Source of the DNA: Nostoc sp. CENA543
Lineage (GTDB): Bacteria > Cyanobacteriota > Cyanobacteriia > Cyanobacteriales > Nostocaceae
Assembly: GCF_002896875.1 (NCBI RefSeq)
Contig: NZ_CP023278.1
Location: 3,038,001-3,102,000, forward strand
DNA: 64,000 nucleotides
Reading direction: 5' to 3'
The position numbers and the translations under genes are program-made. Below, in pieces: positions 43,709-52,408 of this stretch (within the stretch, counting starts at the first letter, position 1; the number at the start of each line of letters is the position of its first letter). Under the pieces are notes generated by a model that was not told where the DNA came from, did no database searches, and saw only the letters and a program-made list of their open reading frames with translations.

Positions 43709-44890
43709 ATGGACAAAATTTTAGTAATTGAAGATGATATCAATGTTCGAGATAATATTTTAGACTTGCTAGCAGGTGAAGGCTATAAATTATTGGCCGC
43801 AGAAAATGGGCGTATTGGCTGGCAATTGACTCAGGTGGAAATGCCAGATTTAATAATTTGTGATGTCACTATGCCAGAGTTAGATGGATACGGAGTCTTA
43901 AAGTTATTGCGTCAAAATCCCACGACAGCAACGATTCCTTTCATGTTTTTAACAGCTAAATCTGACAAAACAGATTTTCGTCAGGGAATGGAAATGGGCG
44001 CAGATGACTATCTCATCAAGCCATTTACCAGAGGAGAGTTATTAGCAGCGATCGCTTGTAGGTTAGCAAAACAAAATACTATTCATCAAGAAACTCAAAA
44101 AAAACTAGACAATTTACGTAACAGTATTGCTTTATCTTTACCCCATGAAATGCGAACACCCCTGAATGGAATTTTGGGATTTTCACAAATCCTCATGGAT
44201 GAAAGTGACTATCTTGATGCACATTCAGTCCGAGAAATGGCAGAATCTATATATTTCTCTGGAGAGCGATTATTGAGATTAATTCAGAACTTCTTACTGT
44301 ATGCAGAATTAGAAATTGTATCCACTAATCCGCAGCAATTACAAGCATTGCAAAGTAAAACTACAAAATTTCCCTCACTATCATTGTTGAATCTCATCAC
44401 TGAAAAAGCCCAGAAAGTAGGAAGAGCAGACGATTTACAGATAGACTTGCATCCCTGTTGTGTCAGGATTTCATCAGAGAAAATTTCTAAAATTGTCGAA
44501 GAGTTAATAGATAATGCTTTGAAATTTTCTCCAGTCGGCACTTTAATCCAAGTCAAAAGTAAAGTCATCAATAATATGTTGGTGTTATCTTTTATGGATT
44601 TTGGTCGAGGAATGACTGTAGCGCAAATTGCAGAACTAGGAGCTTATCGACAATTTGAACGCAAACTTTATGAGCAACAAGGCTCAGGATTAGGGTTAAC
44701 CATTGTGAAGCGATTAGCACAATTACATGGTGGTCAACTCAAAATCCACAGTCAACCCCATCAACTCACCTTAGTGGAAGTAATTTTACCTTGTCGCGAA
44801 GAAGAACATTATTATCAAAAAGCACTACTAGTAGAACAAACTACTGATAATACTGAAGATTGCAAAAGTAAAATGGTGGTTAGTGATTAA
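43709..44890 (+). CDS. Receiver domain-histidine kinase (RR-HK) protein
   Basis: 393 residues. The receiver domain at 1-120 (VIEDDINVR, LIICDVTMP, DYLIKPFTR) closely resembles that of the preceding EAL protein, including the shared DFRQGM-x-MGADDYL stretch, so the two share an origin. A HisKA domain follows with LPHEMRTPLNGILG, then a HATPase with EELIDNALKFSP, FMDFGRGMT and GSGLGLTIV. Receiver-first kinases take phosphate from another kinase and then signal onward, so this is a likely second step of the cassette. ATG at 43709. The C-terminal 30 residues are extra. Confidence 0.9.
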   Translation: MDKILVIEDDINVRDNILDLLAGEGYKLLAAENGRIGWQLTQVEMPDLIICDVTMPELDGYGVLKLLRQNPTTATIPFMFLTAKSDKTDFRQGMEMGADDYLIKPFTRGELLAAIACRLAKQNTIHQETQKKLDNLRNSIALSLPHEMRTPLNGILGFSQILMDESDYLDAHSVREMAESIYFSGERLLRLIQNFLLYAELEIVSTNPQQLQALQSKTTKFPSLSLLNLITEKAQKVGRADDLQIDLHPCCVRISSEKISKIVEELIDNALKFSPVGTLIQVKSKVINNMLVLSFMDFGRGMTVAQIAELGAYRQFERKLYEQQGSGLGLTIVKRLAQLHGGQLKIHSQPHQLTLVEVILPCREEEHYYQKALLVEQTTDNTEDCKSKMVVSD

Positions 44891-45358
44891 AATATCGTAG
44901 TTTTTTTGAGTTCGCACCTATGATATAAATTAATAATCAGTGTATTTGAACACAATTAAGAAATAAGTAACTTTGTTTAGATGATTTCTGCTGATGCTAA
45001 AAAACGAACATTGCCATGATAGGAGAGTATTGCCAGAGTAAAATTTTTTGCTAAAAAAGAATGGGAGCCATTATGCTCAAGGTTGCTGAAGAGATTTATT
45101 TCATTTTTAGAAAAATTTCTCAAAAATATGCTATAGCAATAAATGTCAGTTTAATAAAAGCTTCGGCATTGCTCAAGCCGCAATTGCTTGTATAAGCAAT
45201 GCCCTAAGCTAGTTGGGTATGTAGATTTGGCTGACTCGAATACTATTATCTAGAACCAGTGTTTGCAATCATGTTCGGCTTAGGTGCAACTTAACGTATA
45301 AGTTGTATGCGTTGTATTTTTACTGGGAATTAATTAGCGTATTTTGGTAACAAGGGTA
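44891..45358. other. 468-bp intergenic region with imperfect hairpin
   Basis: No gene. An imperfect stem AGCTTCGGCATTGCT (45159-45173) / AGCAATGCCCTAAGCT (45195-45210) stands out as the only GC-richer structure. A short dyad AACTT/AAGTT at about 45290-45306 lies near the NACHT gene. Nothing else is recognised. Confidence 0.5.
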
Positions 45359-47722
45359 ATGGCAAAGCGATCGCTCCAAGCATCGGATGAAGGAATCAGA
45401 AAGGCTAAACAAGCTTTTAAGCGCAAAGGATGGACACAAGAATACCTAGCTGCTGAGGTAGGTTTAGAAACACGTCAACCCATTTGGAAGTTTTTTACAG
45501 GCAAACCTATTGATCGTCATGTCTTCCATGATATCTGTTGTGTTTTGGATTTAGAGACATCGGAAATTGCCCAAAATATCGTCATAGATGAGGAGACAGA
45601 GCCAGAAACACAGAGCGATAGCCCCATAGAGCATCATCAGACTACCTTAGATATAGATGTCTTAGTACAAAAATTGCGCTCTATCCATCATGAAAGAATT
45701 CAAGCGCAGTGTGGGACTTTACATCTTTTAGATATTGCCAAACCCATCAACCTCAACGATATATATATTGATGTCAATATTTTCGAGGAAATCAGCAGCT
45801 ACAGATGGGTGAACATGAATGATTTGCAAAATCCAGAATCTTATGAAAAGAAGGGTTTTGCTATCAATCGAGGATCTCAAGCACGGATTTCTGGATTAGA
45901 TGCTGTTCGGAAATATGCAAAAATGCTGGTGTTTGGTAAACCTGGTTCTGGTAAGACAACATTTTTACAATCATTAGCACTCATTTGCAATCGCGGTTTT
46001 TTTCAACCTAATTATTTACCGATTTTTATTAACTTAAAAAATTTTACAGAAGACACTAGAGAATATAGCCAATTAAGTTTATTTAATTATATATATGAAT
46101 ATTTTGTCAATTTTGATGTTGCCGATACTGAATTAACAACTGTTTTGGATGAAGGTAAAGCTCTAATTTTATTAGATGGATTAGATGAGATTATTGGAGA
46201 AGATGCAGATATTATTATTAATAAAATTCGGATTTTCATCGAGAAATTCTATAAAAATCAGATTATCATTACTTGCCGTTTTGCTTACCACCTGAAATTT
46301 CGTGGCTTTACAGAAGTAGAGATTGCCGATTTTAATAAAAATCAAATTGCTGCTTTTGCTCAGAGATGGTTTTTGGCATTTGCGAAAAATTCACCAGTAC
46401 AAGCACAGGTATTGGCAAACAAGTTTATGCAAAAACTGCTCCTAGCAGAAAATGCTCAAATTCTAGAATTAGCTACCACACCTATATTATTAAATCTCAC
46501 TTGCTTGGTTTTTCAATCAAGAGAAGATTTCCCCACTGATCACTCACAACTTTATAAACAAGCATTAGATTTGTTGCTGGTTCGCTGGGATGAAAGTCGA
46601 GGGATTAAACGGGATCAAGTTTATCGTCAATTGTCTCTAGCAGATAAAATTAAATTGCTCTGCCATATTGCTAGTGTAAGTTTCCGTCAAGGTATTCACT
46701 TTATTAGCGCGACTAGACTACAGCAAATTATTGCTGTTCATCTGGCTAGTTTACCAAATGCTACTCATGATACCTATGCTTTAGAAATCGAGAGCAAGTC
46801 TGTAATCAGAGCGATTGAAATTCAGCATGGACTATTAATTGAAAGAGCTAGAGACATTTATTCTTTTTCACATTTGAGTTTTCAAGAATATTTTGCTGCT
46901 AGAGACATTGTTGCTAACATCAACAATAAGGGTTTGGAAGAATTAGTTTGTCATTTATATGAACCACGCTGGCGAGAAGTCTTTTTGTTGAGTGTAGGAA
47001 TGTTAAATAATGCAGATGATCTACTGCTACTGATCAAATCAAAAATTGATGAATTACCTCATAAAAATCGGAAGTTACATGATTTTCTGCAATGGCTAAA
47101 ACAGAAATCAGATCAGGTAACTACTATTTACCATTGTGCTAGTGTACGTGCTTTCTATTTTACGATTTCTTTACCGCCAGAACATCCTTTAGCGGGTAAT
47201 CAAGATTTAGCGATATCTTTAGATCGTCAGTTAGCTAGTAGTCTAAATGGAGACTTAGCTATAGATTTAGCCTTAACTCATGCTTTAGCTGTGAGTCTAA
47301 GAATGACAGCAGAGATTTTTTCCCAAAGAATAGGAACTTTAAAGTTAGCACTCGATTTAAAATATTTACTTAATAATCAAGCATCTTGGCAAACTTTACT
47401 CCAAGAAGTGACTAATAAGTTACCACGCTCCCATCAAGACAGAAAGATATTGAATTCATGGTGGAAAAATCATGGAAGAGACTGGACAGAAGAACTGCGA
47501 TCGCTCATGATGACTCATCGCCAAATTGGTTATGATTGGCAGTTTAACCAGCAAGATTTACAGTATTTACAGCATTATTGGAATGCCAATAAACTATTGT
47601 TAGATTGTCTCAAAGCAGCACTTAATATTAACTATGATGTCAAGAATTATCTTGAAAAAAGTTTATTTTCTCAAGATAATTTTAAAATAGATACTCATAT
47701 TTTAGATGATTCAATCTTATGA
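45359..47722 (+). CDS. NACHT-domain STAND NTPase, possible antiviral/defence protein
   Basis: 787 residues from ATG 45359 (MAKRSLQASDEGIRKAKQAF); the TTG 15 bp earlier is less likely. The N-terminus looks like an HTH (WTQEYLAAEVGLETRQPIWKF). The NACHT NTPase follows: Walker A GKPGSGKTT near residue 193, Walker B LILLDGLDEI near 266-275, sensor ITCRFAY, and LATTPILLNLTCLVF and SFQEYFAARDIV in the helical part. The C-terminal 250 residues are alpha-helical, without WD40 or TPR repeats. NACHT proteins of this type are common in cyanobacteria, and related bNACHT proteins protect bacteria from phage. The effector is not a known enzyme domain. It overlaps the next gene by 4 bp. Confidence 0.88.
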   Translation: MAKRSLQASDEGIRKAKQAFKRKGWTQEYLAAEVGLETRQPIWKFFTGKPIDRHVFHDICCVLDLETSEIAQNIVIDEETEPETQSDSPIEHHQTTLDIDVLVQKLRSIHHERIQAQCGTLHLLDIAKPINLNDIYIDVNIFEEISSYRWVNMNDLQNPESYEKKGFAINRGSQARISGLDAVRKYAKMLVFGKPGSGKTTFLQSLALICNRGFFQPNYLPIFINLKNFTEDTREYSQLSLFNYIYEYFVNFDVADTELTTVLDEGKALILLDGLDEIIGEDADIIINKIRIFIEKFYKNQIIITCRFAYHLKFRGFTEVEIADFNKNQIAAFAQRWFLAFAKNSPVQAQVLANKFMQKLLLAENAQILELATTPILLNLTCLVFQSREDFPTDHSQLYKQALDLLLVRWDESRGIKRDQVYRQLSLADKIKLLCHIASVSFRQGIHFISATRLQQIIAVHLASLPNATHDTYALEIESKSVIRAIEIQHGLLIERARDIYSFSHLSFQEYFAARDIVANINNKGLEELVCHLYEPRWREVFLLSVGMLNNADDLLLLIKSKIDELPHKNRKLHDFLQWLKQKSDQVTTIYHCASVRAFYFTISLPPEHPLAGNQDLAISLDRQLASSLNGDLAIDLALTHALAVSLRMTAEIFSQRIGTLKLALDLKYLLNNQASWQTLLQEVTNKLPRSHQDRKILNSWWKNHGRDWTEELRSLMMTHRQIGYDWQFNQQDLQYLQHYWNANKLLLDCLKAALNINYDVKNYLEKSLFSQDNFKIDTHILDDSIL

Positions 47723-48168
47723 ATAATCAAGTTAAGATTATAACGAGTTTTTTGATTGTAATATTGGGTCTATTTGTGAAAACCCCAGTAATTGCTCAAG
47801 AAATATACATTAATAGTAACTGTAAGCAAAACCAACGATTAGAAGAATCTGATAGATTTACGCTTAGTTACAAGGCTGAATTTCAAACTCAAGGAAAAAC
47901 ATATTGGTTGTATTTAGGTCAATATATAGATGGTTCTCCCGTTGTTTGTATTTCTCGACCAGGATTTAGAGAAGCAAAACCAGTAAATTTACAACAACTA
48001 CAATCTGGTTATGTAGATAAAATCAGTAGAGATCCACGCAACAAAACTGCCTTTCTTGTTACCGTTCGTTATGGGAATGGATCTAATGTACCGACTACTC
48101 AATATCGACTCAATTTATCTACGCCGAATCAACCTCGAATAACTAGACTGAGATCGTGGAAATCTTAG
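47719..48168 (+). CDS. Predicted secreted protein, overlaps the NACHT gene
   Basis: 149 residues. The ATG (47719) overlaps the NACHT stop as ATGA, a classic translational coupling. A signal peptide is visible (IITSFLIVILGLFVKTPVIAQ; cleavage near residue 27). The mature domain has two Cys (NSNCKQN, VVCISRP), Tyr-rich beta-strand-like segments (YWLYLGQYIDGSPVV; VTVRYGNGSNVPTTQYRLNL) and no recognised family. Coupled expression suggests joint function with the NACHT protein, which would be cytoplasmic, so a periplasmic partner is unexpected. The stop codon is formed at the edge of a MITE insertion. Confidence 0.75.
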   Translation: MNNQVKIITSFLIVILGLFVKTPVIAQEIYINSNCKQNQRLEESDRFTLSYKAEFQTQGKTYWLYLGQYIDGSPVVCISRPGFREAKPVNLQQLQSGYVDKISRDPRNKTAFLVTVRYGNGSNVPTTQYRLNLSTPNQPRITRLRSWKS

Positions 48169-48275
48169 GGACTTCCAATTTAAAAAATATACTATCACTA
48201 TGTAGGCAGAGGAGCAGGGGGAAAAATCACGATGTCTTCTCGCAGAAATGGGATAATTTATTTTCTGGAAGTACC
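48168..48275. mobile_element. MITE-like element, copy 2 (108 bp), reverse orientation
   Basis: Ends GGGACTTCCA and TGGAAGTACC (one mismatch to perfect symmetry), flanked by TTA on both sides (48165-48167 and 48276-48278). Its reverse complement matches 15874-15996. No coding capacity. It begins inside the stop codon of the secreted-protein gene. Confidence 0.8.
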
Positions 48276-48392
48276 TTAGTTGAAGTGTGTATTAAGTTGA
48301 CCGGTTATCTGCTCAAGATAGACCTTTTGAAAGGTGACAATAGCTGGAGCTAAATTCTAAATTCAAAAGGCTATGTATTTATTTTTACTCTT

Positions 48393-49730
48393 ATGAAATT
48401 CGCCGGTTTCTTGCTGCTGAGTAGCTTATTACTCACAGCAGCCTGTAATCAAACTCGTGCAACTTCTGATAACTCTACATCTTCAGCATCTCCTCCTGCG
48501 GCGCAGCTAACCCAAAATTCCCGACAGGCGAAAAATGTTATCGTCACAGAGACATTTTCACCCCAACCTATTCGCATCAATTTGGGAAATTTACCTGCGC
48601 CTTTTGCTACAGACAGTGTGGCTAAACCGCCACAAGTTGTACAGATTCCAGAAAAGCCGGTTCTCAAAGTTCCATCAGGATTTACAGTCAATGTTTTTGC
48701 AGATAGTTTAAATGCACCCCGTTGGCTGGCTTTGACCCCTAGCGGTGATGTCTTGGTGACAGAAACTCGACAAAACCGCATTCGGCTATTGCGTGATACT
48801 GACGGTGATGGTGTGGCTGATGTTCGTCAGACCTTTGCGAGTGCTTCTAATGGGTTGAATATTCCCTTTGGTATGGCTTTCGCGGGTAACTCCTTCTTTT
48901 TGGGTAATACTGATGCAGTTTTAAAATTTTCTTACAACCAAGGACAACAGCAATTAACTGGTAGTGGCGAAAAAATCGCTGATTTACCTGGAGGCGGTTA
49001 CAATCAGCATTGGACAAGAAATGTTGTAGCCGCGCCGGATGGAAAAAAACTCTATGTTTCTGTAGGGTCACGTTCTAACGTTGATGAAGAGGAATTACCA
49101 CGCGCTTCCGTACAGGTGATGAACTTAGATGGTTCAGAACAAAAAACTTTTGCTTTTGGTTTACGTAACCCAGTCGGTTTAGATTTTCACCCCACCACCA
49201 AAGAACTTTATACCACCGTCAATGAACGAGATGGCATTGGAGATGATTTAGTCCCGGATTATTTGACACGCATTCGTCAAGGAGAATTTTACGGCTGGCC
49301 TTATACTTACTTGCAACCCAGTAACCTTGACCCACGACAAACAACCAACGGCAAAAGTAAACGTCCAGATTTAGCAGAACGGACTCGTACACCTGATGTA
49401 TTATTTCAAGCTCACTCAGCCGCGTTAGGGTTGCAATTTTACGATGGCAAGACGTTTCCCCAAAAGTATCGCAATGGTGCGTTTGTAGCTTTTCGAGGTT
49501 CGTGGAATCGCGATCGCGGTACAGGTTATAAGATTGTCTTTGTTCCCTTTAATACCCAAGGTAGACCACAAGGTTACTATGAAGACTTTCTCACAGGATT
49601 TTTGCTTGACTCTACTATTCCCAGCACTTGGGGAAGACCTGTAGGATTATTGGTCTTACCAGATGGTAGTTTATTAGTGACCGAAGAAGCCAATAATCGG
49701 ATTTATCGGATTCAGTATACAGGTAGTTAA
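48393..49730 (+). CDS. PQQ-dependent sugar dehydrogenase-like lipoprotein
   Basis: 445 residues. A lipoprotein signal ends in LLTAAC (Cys18). The mature protein is a six-bladed beta-propeller of the soluble glucose/L-sorbosone dehydrogenase type: SLNAPRWLALTPSGDVLVTE, GLNIPFGMAF, GYNQHWTRNVVAAPDGKKLY, FAFGLRNPVGLDFHP, RIRQGEFYGWPYT and TWGRPVGLLVLPDGSLLVTEE. Such enzymes oxidise sugars with PQQ and Ca2+ in the periplasm. Whether the cell supplies PQQ is not shown; many cyanobacterial members may serve other roles. Stands alone. Confidence 0.88.
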   Translation: MKFAGFLLLSSLLLTAACNQTRATSDNSTSSASPPAAQLTQNSRQAKNVIVTETFSPQPIRINLGNLPAPFATDSVAKPPQVVQIPEKPVLKVPSGFTVNVFADSLNAPRWLALTPSGDVLVTETRQNRIRLLRDTDGDGVADVRQTFASASNGLNIPFGMAFAGNSFFLGNTDAVLKFSYNQGQQQLTGSGEKIADLPGGGYNQHWTRNVVAAPDGKKLYVSVGSRSNVDEEELPRASVQVMNLDGSEQKTFAFGLRNPVGLDFHPTTKELYTTVNERDGIGDDLVPDYLTRIRQGEFYGWPYTYLQPSNLDPRQTTNGKSKRPDLAERTRTPDVLFQAHSAALGLQFYDGKTFPQKYRNGAFVAFRGSWNRDRGTGYKIVFVPFNTQGRPQGYYEDFLTGFLLDSTIPSTWGRPVGLLVLPDGSLLVTEEANNRIYRIQYTGS

Positions 49731-49775
49731 CTGTTGACTGTTGACTAATGACTAATGACTAATGACTAATGACTA
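49731..49775. repeat. TGACTAA heptamer array
   Basis: About four units of AATGACT after the sugar dehydrogenase stop, preceded by TGTTGACTGTTGAC. Confidence 0.85.
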
Positions 49776-49867
49776 GGGATAATATTTGTGGATTGGTCTT
49801 TGTTTTATCTGGTTTAAATGAGATTGCTTGAAAACAGTAATATTCTTTTAGTTAAAAACTTTTTGTT

Positions 49868-50272
49868 ATGACTCAGAATGAAGATAATGCTCAATTAAAT
49901 GGTCATGAATCCTCCTCACACTCAGGCATACGTTATTGGGGTAACGTGGAAGTCATCGAAGAAGGAGAAAGCTACCGAATTAGTCGCATTGAAATTAAGC
50001 CCAGACATGGTATCAAACCACAAATTCACTATCACCGCAATGAACACTGGGTTGTAGTCTCTGGTGTAGCTAAAGTGACTTGTGGCGATGAGGAAATATT
50101 ACTAGGTCGTAATCAATCAACCTATGTACCAGCAGCCACACTGCACAAGGTAGAAAATCCAGGTTCTATTCCATTAGTAATTCTGGAAATTCAAAACGGT
50201 GAATATTTGGGTGAAGATGATACAGAACGCCCCTATGATCTGAATTTGGTCAAACCTGTAGCTGATCATTAG
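49868..50272 (+). CDS. Cupin protein, mannose-6-phosphate isomerase type II-like
   Basis: 134 residues, a single cupin barrel. Metal ligands expected for the family are present: HYHRNEHWVVVSG (His, His) and the later His in ATLHKVENPG. The pattern IEIKPRHGIKPQIHYHRNEHW and VTCGDEEILLGRNQSTYVP is characteristic of the cupin domain of bacterial mannose-1-phosphate guanylyltransferase/isomerase proteins. Here it is alone, without the nucleotidyltransferase part. Isomerisation of mannose-6-phosphate is possible, or sugar binding. A terminator follows. Confidence 0.85.
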   Translation: MTQNEDNAQLNGHESSSHSGIRYWGNVEVIEEGESYRISRIEIKPRHGIKPQIHYHRNEHWVVVSGVAKVTCGDEEILLGRNQSTYVPAATLHKVENPGSIPLVILEIQNGEYLGEDDTERPYDLNLVKPVADH

Positions 50273-50280
50273 AAGAGATT

Positions 50281-50322
50281 GGAAAGGAAAAAGATAAAAT
50301 TATTTTTCTTTTTCCTTTTTCC
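50281..50322. terminator. Two-way terminator between convergent genes
   Basis: GGAAAGGAAAAAGATAAAA pairs with TTTTTCTTTTTCCTTTTTCC; the right part is followed by further T-rich sequence. It lies between the cupin gene and the HEAT gene, which converge. Confidence 0.7.
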
Positions 50323-50347
50323 TTTTGCCTTTTGTCTTTTGCCCTTT

Positions 50348-51112
50348 CTAAAACCATCCTTCCTGTTCTAAGGTTTCAATTAGTTGTAAGCCACGGGGGT
50401 CGCCTACGCCTAAGAGTGAGGCTTTAGCGTCTTCACGTACTCCTAAGTCCTTGTCCTCGGCAAAGGACTGAATCAAGGCATCGATCGCAGCAGCATAAAC
50501 TACATTAGAAGGTAGTTCTTTACACAATTGCCCAATTGTCCAAGCACAATTACTTCTAACGGCGGCGATTGGGTCTTGAAATAAGGCTTCAATCAAGGGA
50601 GGTATCGCGCCAATTACGGCTTCGTAACCGACTCCGGCCATTTGTGCTAAAGCACTAGCAGACCACAGGCGCACAGCAGAAATGTCGGTTCTTAAAGCAT
50701 CAGCTAGAGGTGCTAAACAACGGCGATCGCGACAATTTCCTAAAGCCCAAACCACACCTTTACGGACATAGCCATTCCAGTCTCGATTTAGCTGGTTAAT
50801 CAAAGGTTCTACAGCTTCGGTGCTGGGATTACGTCCAATACCATAGGCCGCACTCACTCTCACTAATGGGCAAGTGTCAGACAACAACTTGATGAGATGG
50901 GGAGTAGCCCGTGGATCTTCGATATCACAAAAAGCACGAGCTGCTAGCATCCGTTGTTGGGGTTGGGGATTATCCAGCAGTGCCAACATTTCGTCTGGGT
51001 CAGGCTTTGGTAATTCTGACTCAGCCGTAATTGGTTCTAATTTATCTAGGGGACTTTCTAAATCTTCCTCGATATCGAGTTCGAGTATACTTAGTTCTTC
51101 TTCGTCATACAT
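50348..51112 (-). CDS. HEAT-repeat (PBS lyase-like) protein
   Basis: 254 residues: an acidic N-terminal 40 (MYDEEELSILELDIEEDLES) and then about six HEAT/PBS-lyase type repeats, each ending in patterns such as VRVSAAYGIGRN, VRKGVVWALGN, VRLWSASALAQM, VRSNCAWTIGQL and VREDAKASLLG. Cyanobacteria use this fold in phycobilin lyases (CpcE/F) and in NblB, but similar proteins also act as scaffolds. There is no conserved lyase Cys or partner. ATG 51112. Confidence 0.85.
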   Translation of the reverse strand: MYDEEELSILELDIEEDLESPLDKLEPITAESELPKPDPDEMLALLDNPQPQQRMLAARAFCDIEDPRATPHLIKLLSDTCPLVRVSAAYGIGRNPSTEAVEPLINQLNRDWNGYVRKGVVWALGNCRDRRCLAPLADALRTDISAVRLWSASALAQMAGVGYEAVIGAIPPLIEALFQDPIAAVRSNCAWTIGQLCKELPSNVVYAAAIDALIQSFAEDKDLGVREDAKASLLGVGDPRGLQLIETLEQEGWF

Positions 51113-51232
51113 AATTACTTGTAGATGCCAGAGTGGTGGTTAGACAAACACTCCAGGCTAATTTATTAAAGCTTTATTTTTATGAGTTAAATTATTGTAC
51201 ACTTTATCAACCATCTCATATGCAGTGGGATG

Positions 51233-51310
51233 GGAATTGGGCAGGGGGCAGGGGGCAGGGAGCAGGGGGAGAAAAACTAATGACTAATGACTATTGACTA
51301 TTGACTATCT
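51233..51310. repeat. GGGGGCA units and TGACTAT array
   Basis: GGGCAGGGGGCAGGGGGCAG units, then TGACTAATGACTATTGAC units, reaching the stop codon of the GNAT gene. Confidence 0.8.
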
Positions 51311-51819
51311 AATTGCTTTAACATCCAGAGAGATTGGGTTTGATAGCCTAAGTGATTGTAGAGATTTAAAGCGGGTTGGTTGGATTGAAAGACTTGCAGT
51401 CCGATTTGGCGATCGCCTCTTTGGATTGCCCAATTTTCTACGTAGCGCATCAAGGCTGTACCGACACCCCGTCGGCGATGTTCTGGGACGACGTACAGTA
51501 AAAAAATATGGGGATGACGGATACCAGTAACTTGATCTACGGCGTTTCCTACCCACAGACAAGCGATGGGAGATAGTGAGGATGATGTGAGTTCTGTTTC
51601 CTGGTTCTCCTGGGTTTCTAATCCCTCATTCACAAAATCCACCCACCAAAGGGGAGTATCTTTAGAGAAATATTGCTCAACGGTTTTAGCTAGATGAGCA
51701 AAATCCTGTTGTGGATATAAGTCTTGGTAGGTGCGCTGCATAAATTTAACTAGCAGCGATCGCTCTAATGTCGAACCGCGACGAATATAATAGCCCGGCA
51801 ATAACAATTCAAAATTCAA
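51298..51819 (-). CDS. GNAT-family N-acetyltransferase
   Basis: 173 residues; the start is uncertain, since only TTG codons precede the first conserved sequence GYYIRRGSTLERSLL. The acetyl-CoA-binding signature is HIFLLYVVPEHRRRGVGTALM (residues about 113-133), followed by the C-terminal FQSNQPALNLYNHLGYQ. GNAT enzymes acetylate amines or protein N-termini. The stop codon lies inside a TGACTAT array, and the upstream side is a tandem repeat of TTTTGAATTT, so both ends are bounded by repeats. Confidence 0.88.
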   Translation of the reverse strand: MNFELLLPGYYIRRGSTLERSLLVKFMQRTYQDLYPQQDFAHLAKTVEQYFSKDTPLWWVDFVNEGLETQENQETELTSSSLSPIACLWVGNAVDQVTGIRHPHIFLLYVVPEHRRRGVGTALMRYVENWAIQRGDRQIGLQVFQSNQPALNLYNHLGYQTQSLWMLKQLDSQ

Positions 51820-52060
51820 AATTCAAAATTCAAAATTCAAAATTTTAGTCAATGGTTAATAGTCAATAGTCAATGGTCATTAGTCATTAGTCATTAGTCA
51901 TTAGTCATTAGTCATTAGTCATTACTCATTACTCATTACTCATTACTCATTACTTCTACCTTGTCTACCTTGTCTCCTCTTCCCAATCCCCAATCCCCAA
52001 TCCCCAATCCCCAGTCCCCAGTCCCCTGCCCTATGCCCCATGCCCTATGCCCCAATGCCC
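51784..52060. repeat. Large repeat block: AATTCAAA, GTCATTA, CTCATTA, CCCCAATC and CCCTATG units
   Basis: From left to right: TCAAAATTCAAAATT repeats overlapping the GNAT start (51808-51842), GTCAATA/GTCATTA heptamers (51850-51920), TACTCAT heptamers (51921-51955), CTACCTTGTC, AATCCCC and CCCTATGCCCC units (to 52060). It is the densest repeat region in the window. Confidence 0.9.
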
Positions 52061-52201
52061 AGTCACCATTCCCACTTCTTCAATTGGTGCTGGGGCTGCC
52101 ATGTCTGAGGGTAAGAATATTCTCGCGCTGACTGCTACTAGAGCAAGGATAAAGACTAATACTACTAGTAGGGGGGCGATGTATTGACGAAATATAGCCA
52201 T
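52031..52201 (-). CDS. Small single-helix membrane protein
   Basis: 56 residues from ATG 52201 (MAIFRQYIAPLLVVLVF). A membrane helix covers about residues 9-28, followed by an Ala/Pro linker (SDMAAPAPIEEVG). The last nine residues (VTGHWGIGHGA region) and the stop are encoded by the CCCTATGCCCC repeat, so the original end was probably at or before VGMV. Size and form recall small thylakoid subunits, but no family is assigned. Confidence 0.55.
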   Translation of the reverse strand: MAIFRQYIAPLLVVLVFILALVAVSARIFLPSDMAAPAPIEEVGMVTGHWGIGHGA

Positions 52202-52364
52202 ATTTTTAGTTGAGTTGAGTTGCGATCGCTTTTTTATAGTCTGGGGTGAAAACCTGACTAAAGATTTGTGAACTTTACTTGACTTAATTTTAGCGACTTT
52301 TGTCCATTGCAGAATACTGTAGGGGGTTTTCCACACAATTCCAATGCCAAAGTTTCACTTTCTC

Positions 52365-52402
52365 AACGGAAAACCCCTACACCCTTACACCCCCACACCC
52401 CT
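52365..52402. repeat. CCCTTACACCCC/CACACCCCTA repeats
   Basis: ACCCCTACACCCTTACACCCCCACACCCC after the membrane-protein gene on the minus strand; the reverse complement of the GTGTAGGGG type seen at 15797 and 57097. Confidence 0.75.
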
Positions 52403-52408
52403 AAATAA

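Noticed and set aside
49908-49922. CTCCTCACAC, resembling the core of the Yfr1 small RNA
   Set aside because: It lies inside the cupin coding sequence and lacks the stem-loops expected of Yfr1.
51305-51562. Second minus frame overlapping the GNAT gene
   Set aside because: Arg/Ser-rich shadow frame; the GNAT frame carries the conserved acetyl-CoA motif.
51850-51955. Heptamer arrays considered as CRISPR or origin iterons
   Set aside because: Units of 7 bp without spacers recur at many loci of the window, which fits STRR and not a replication origin or CRISPR.
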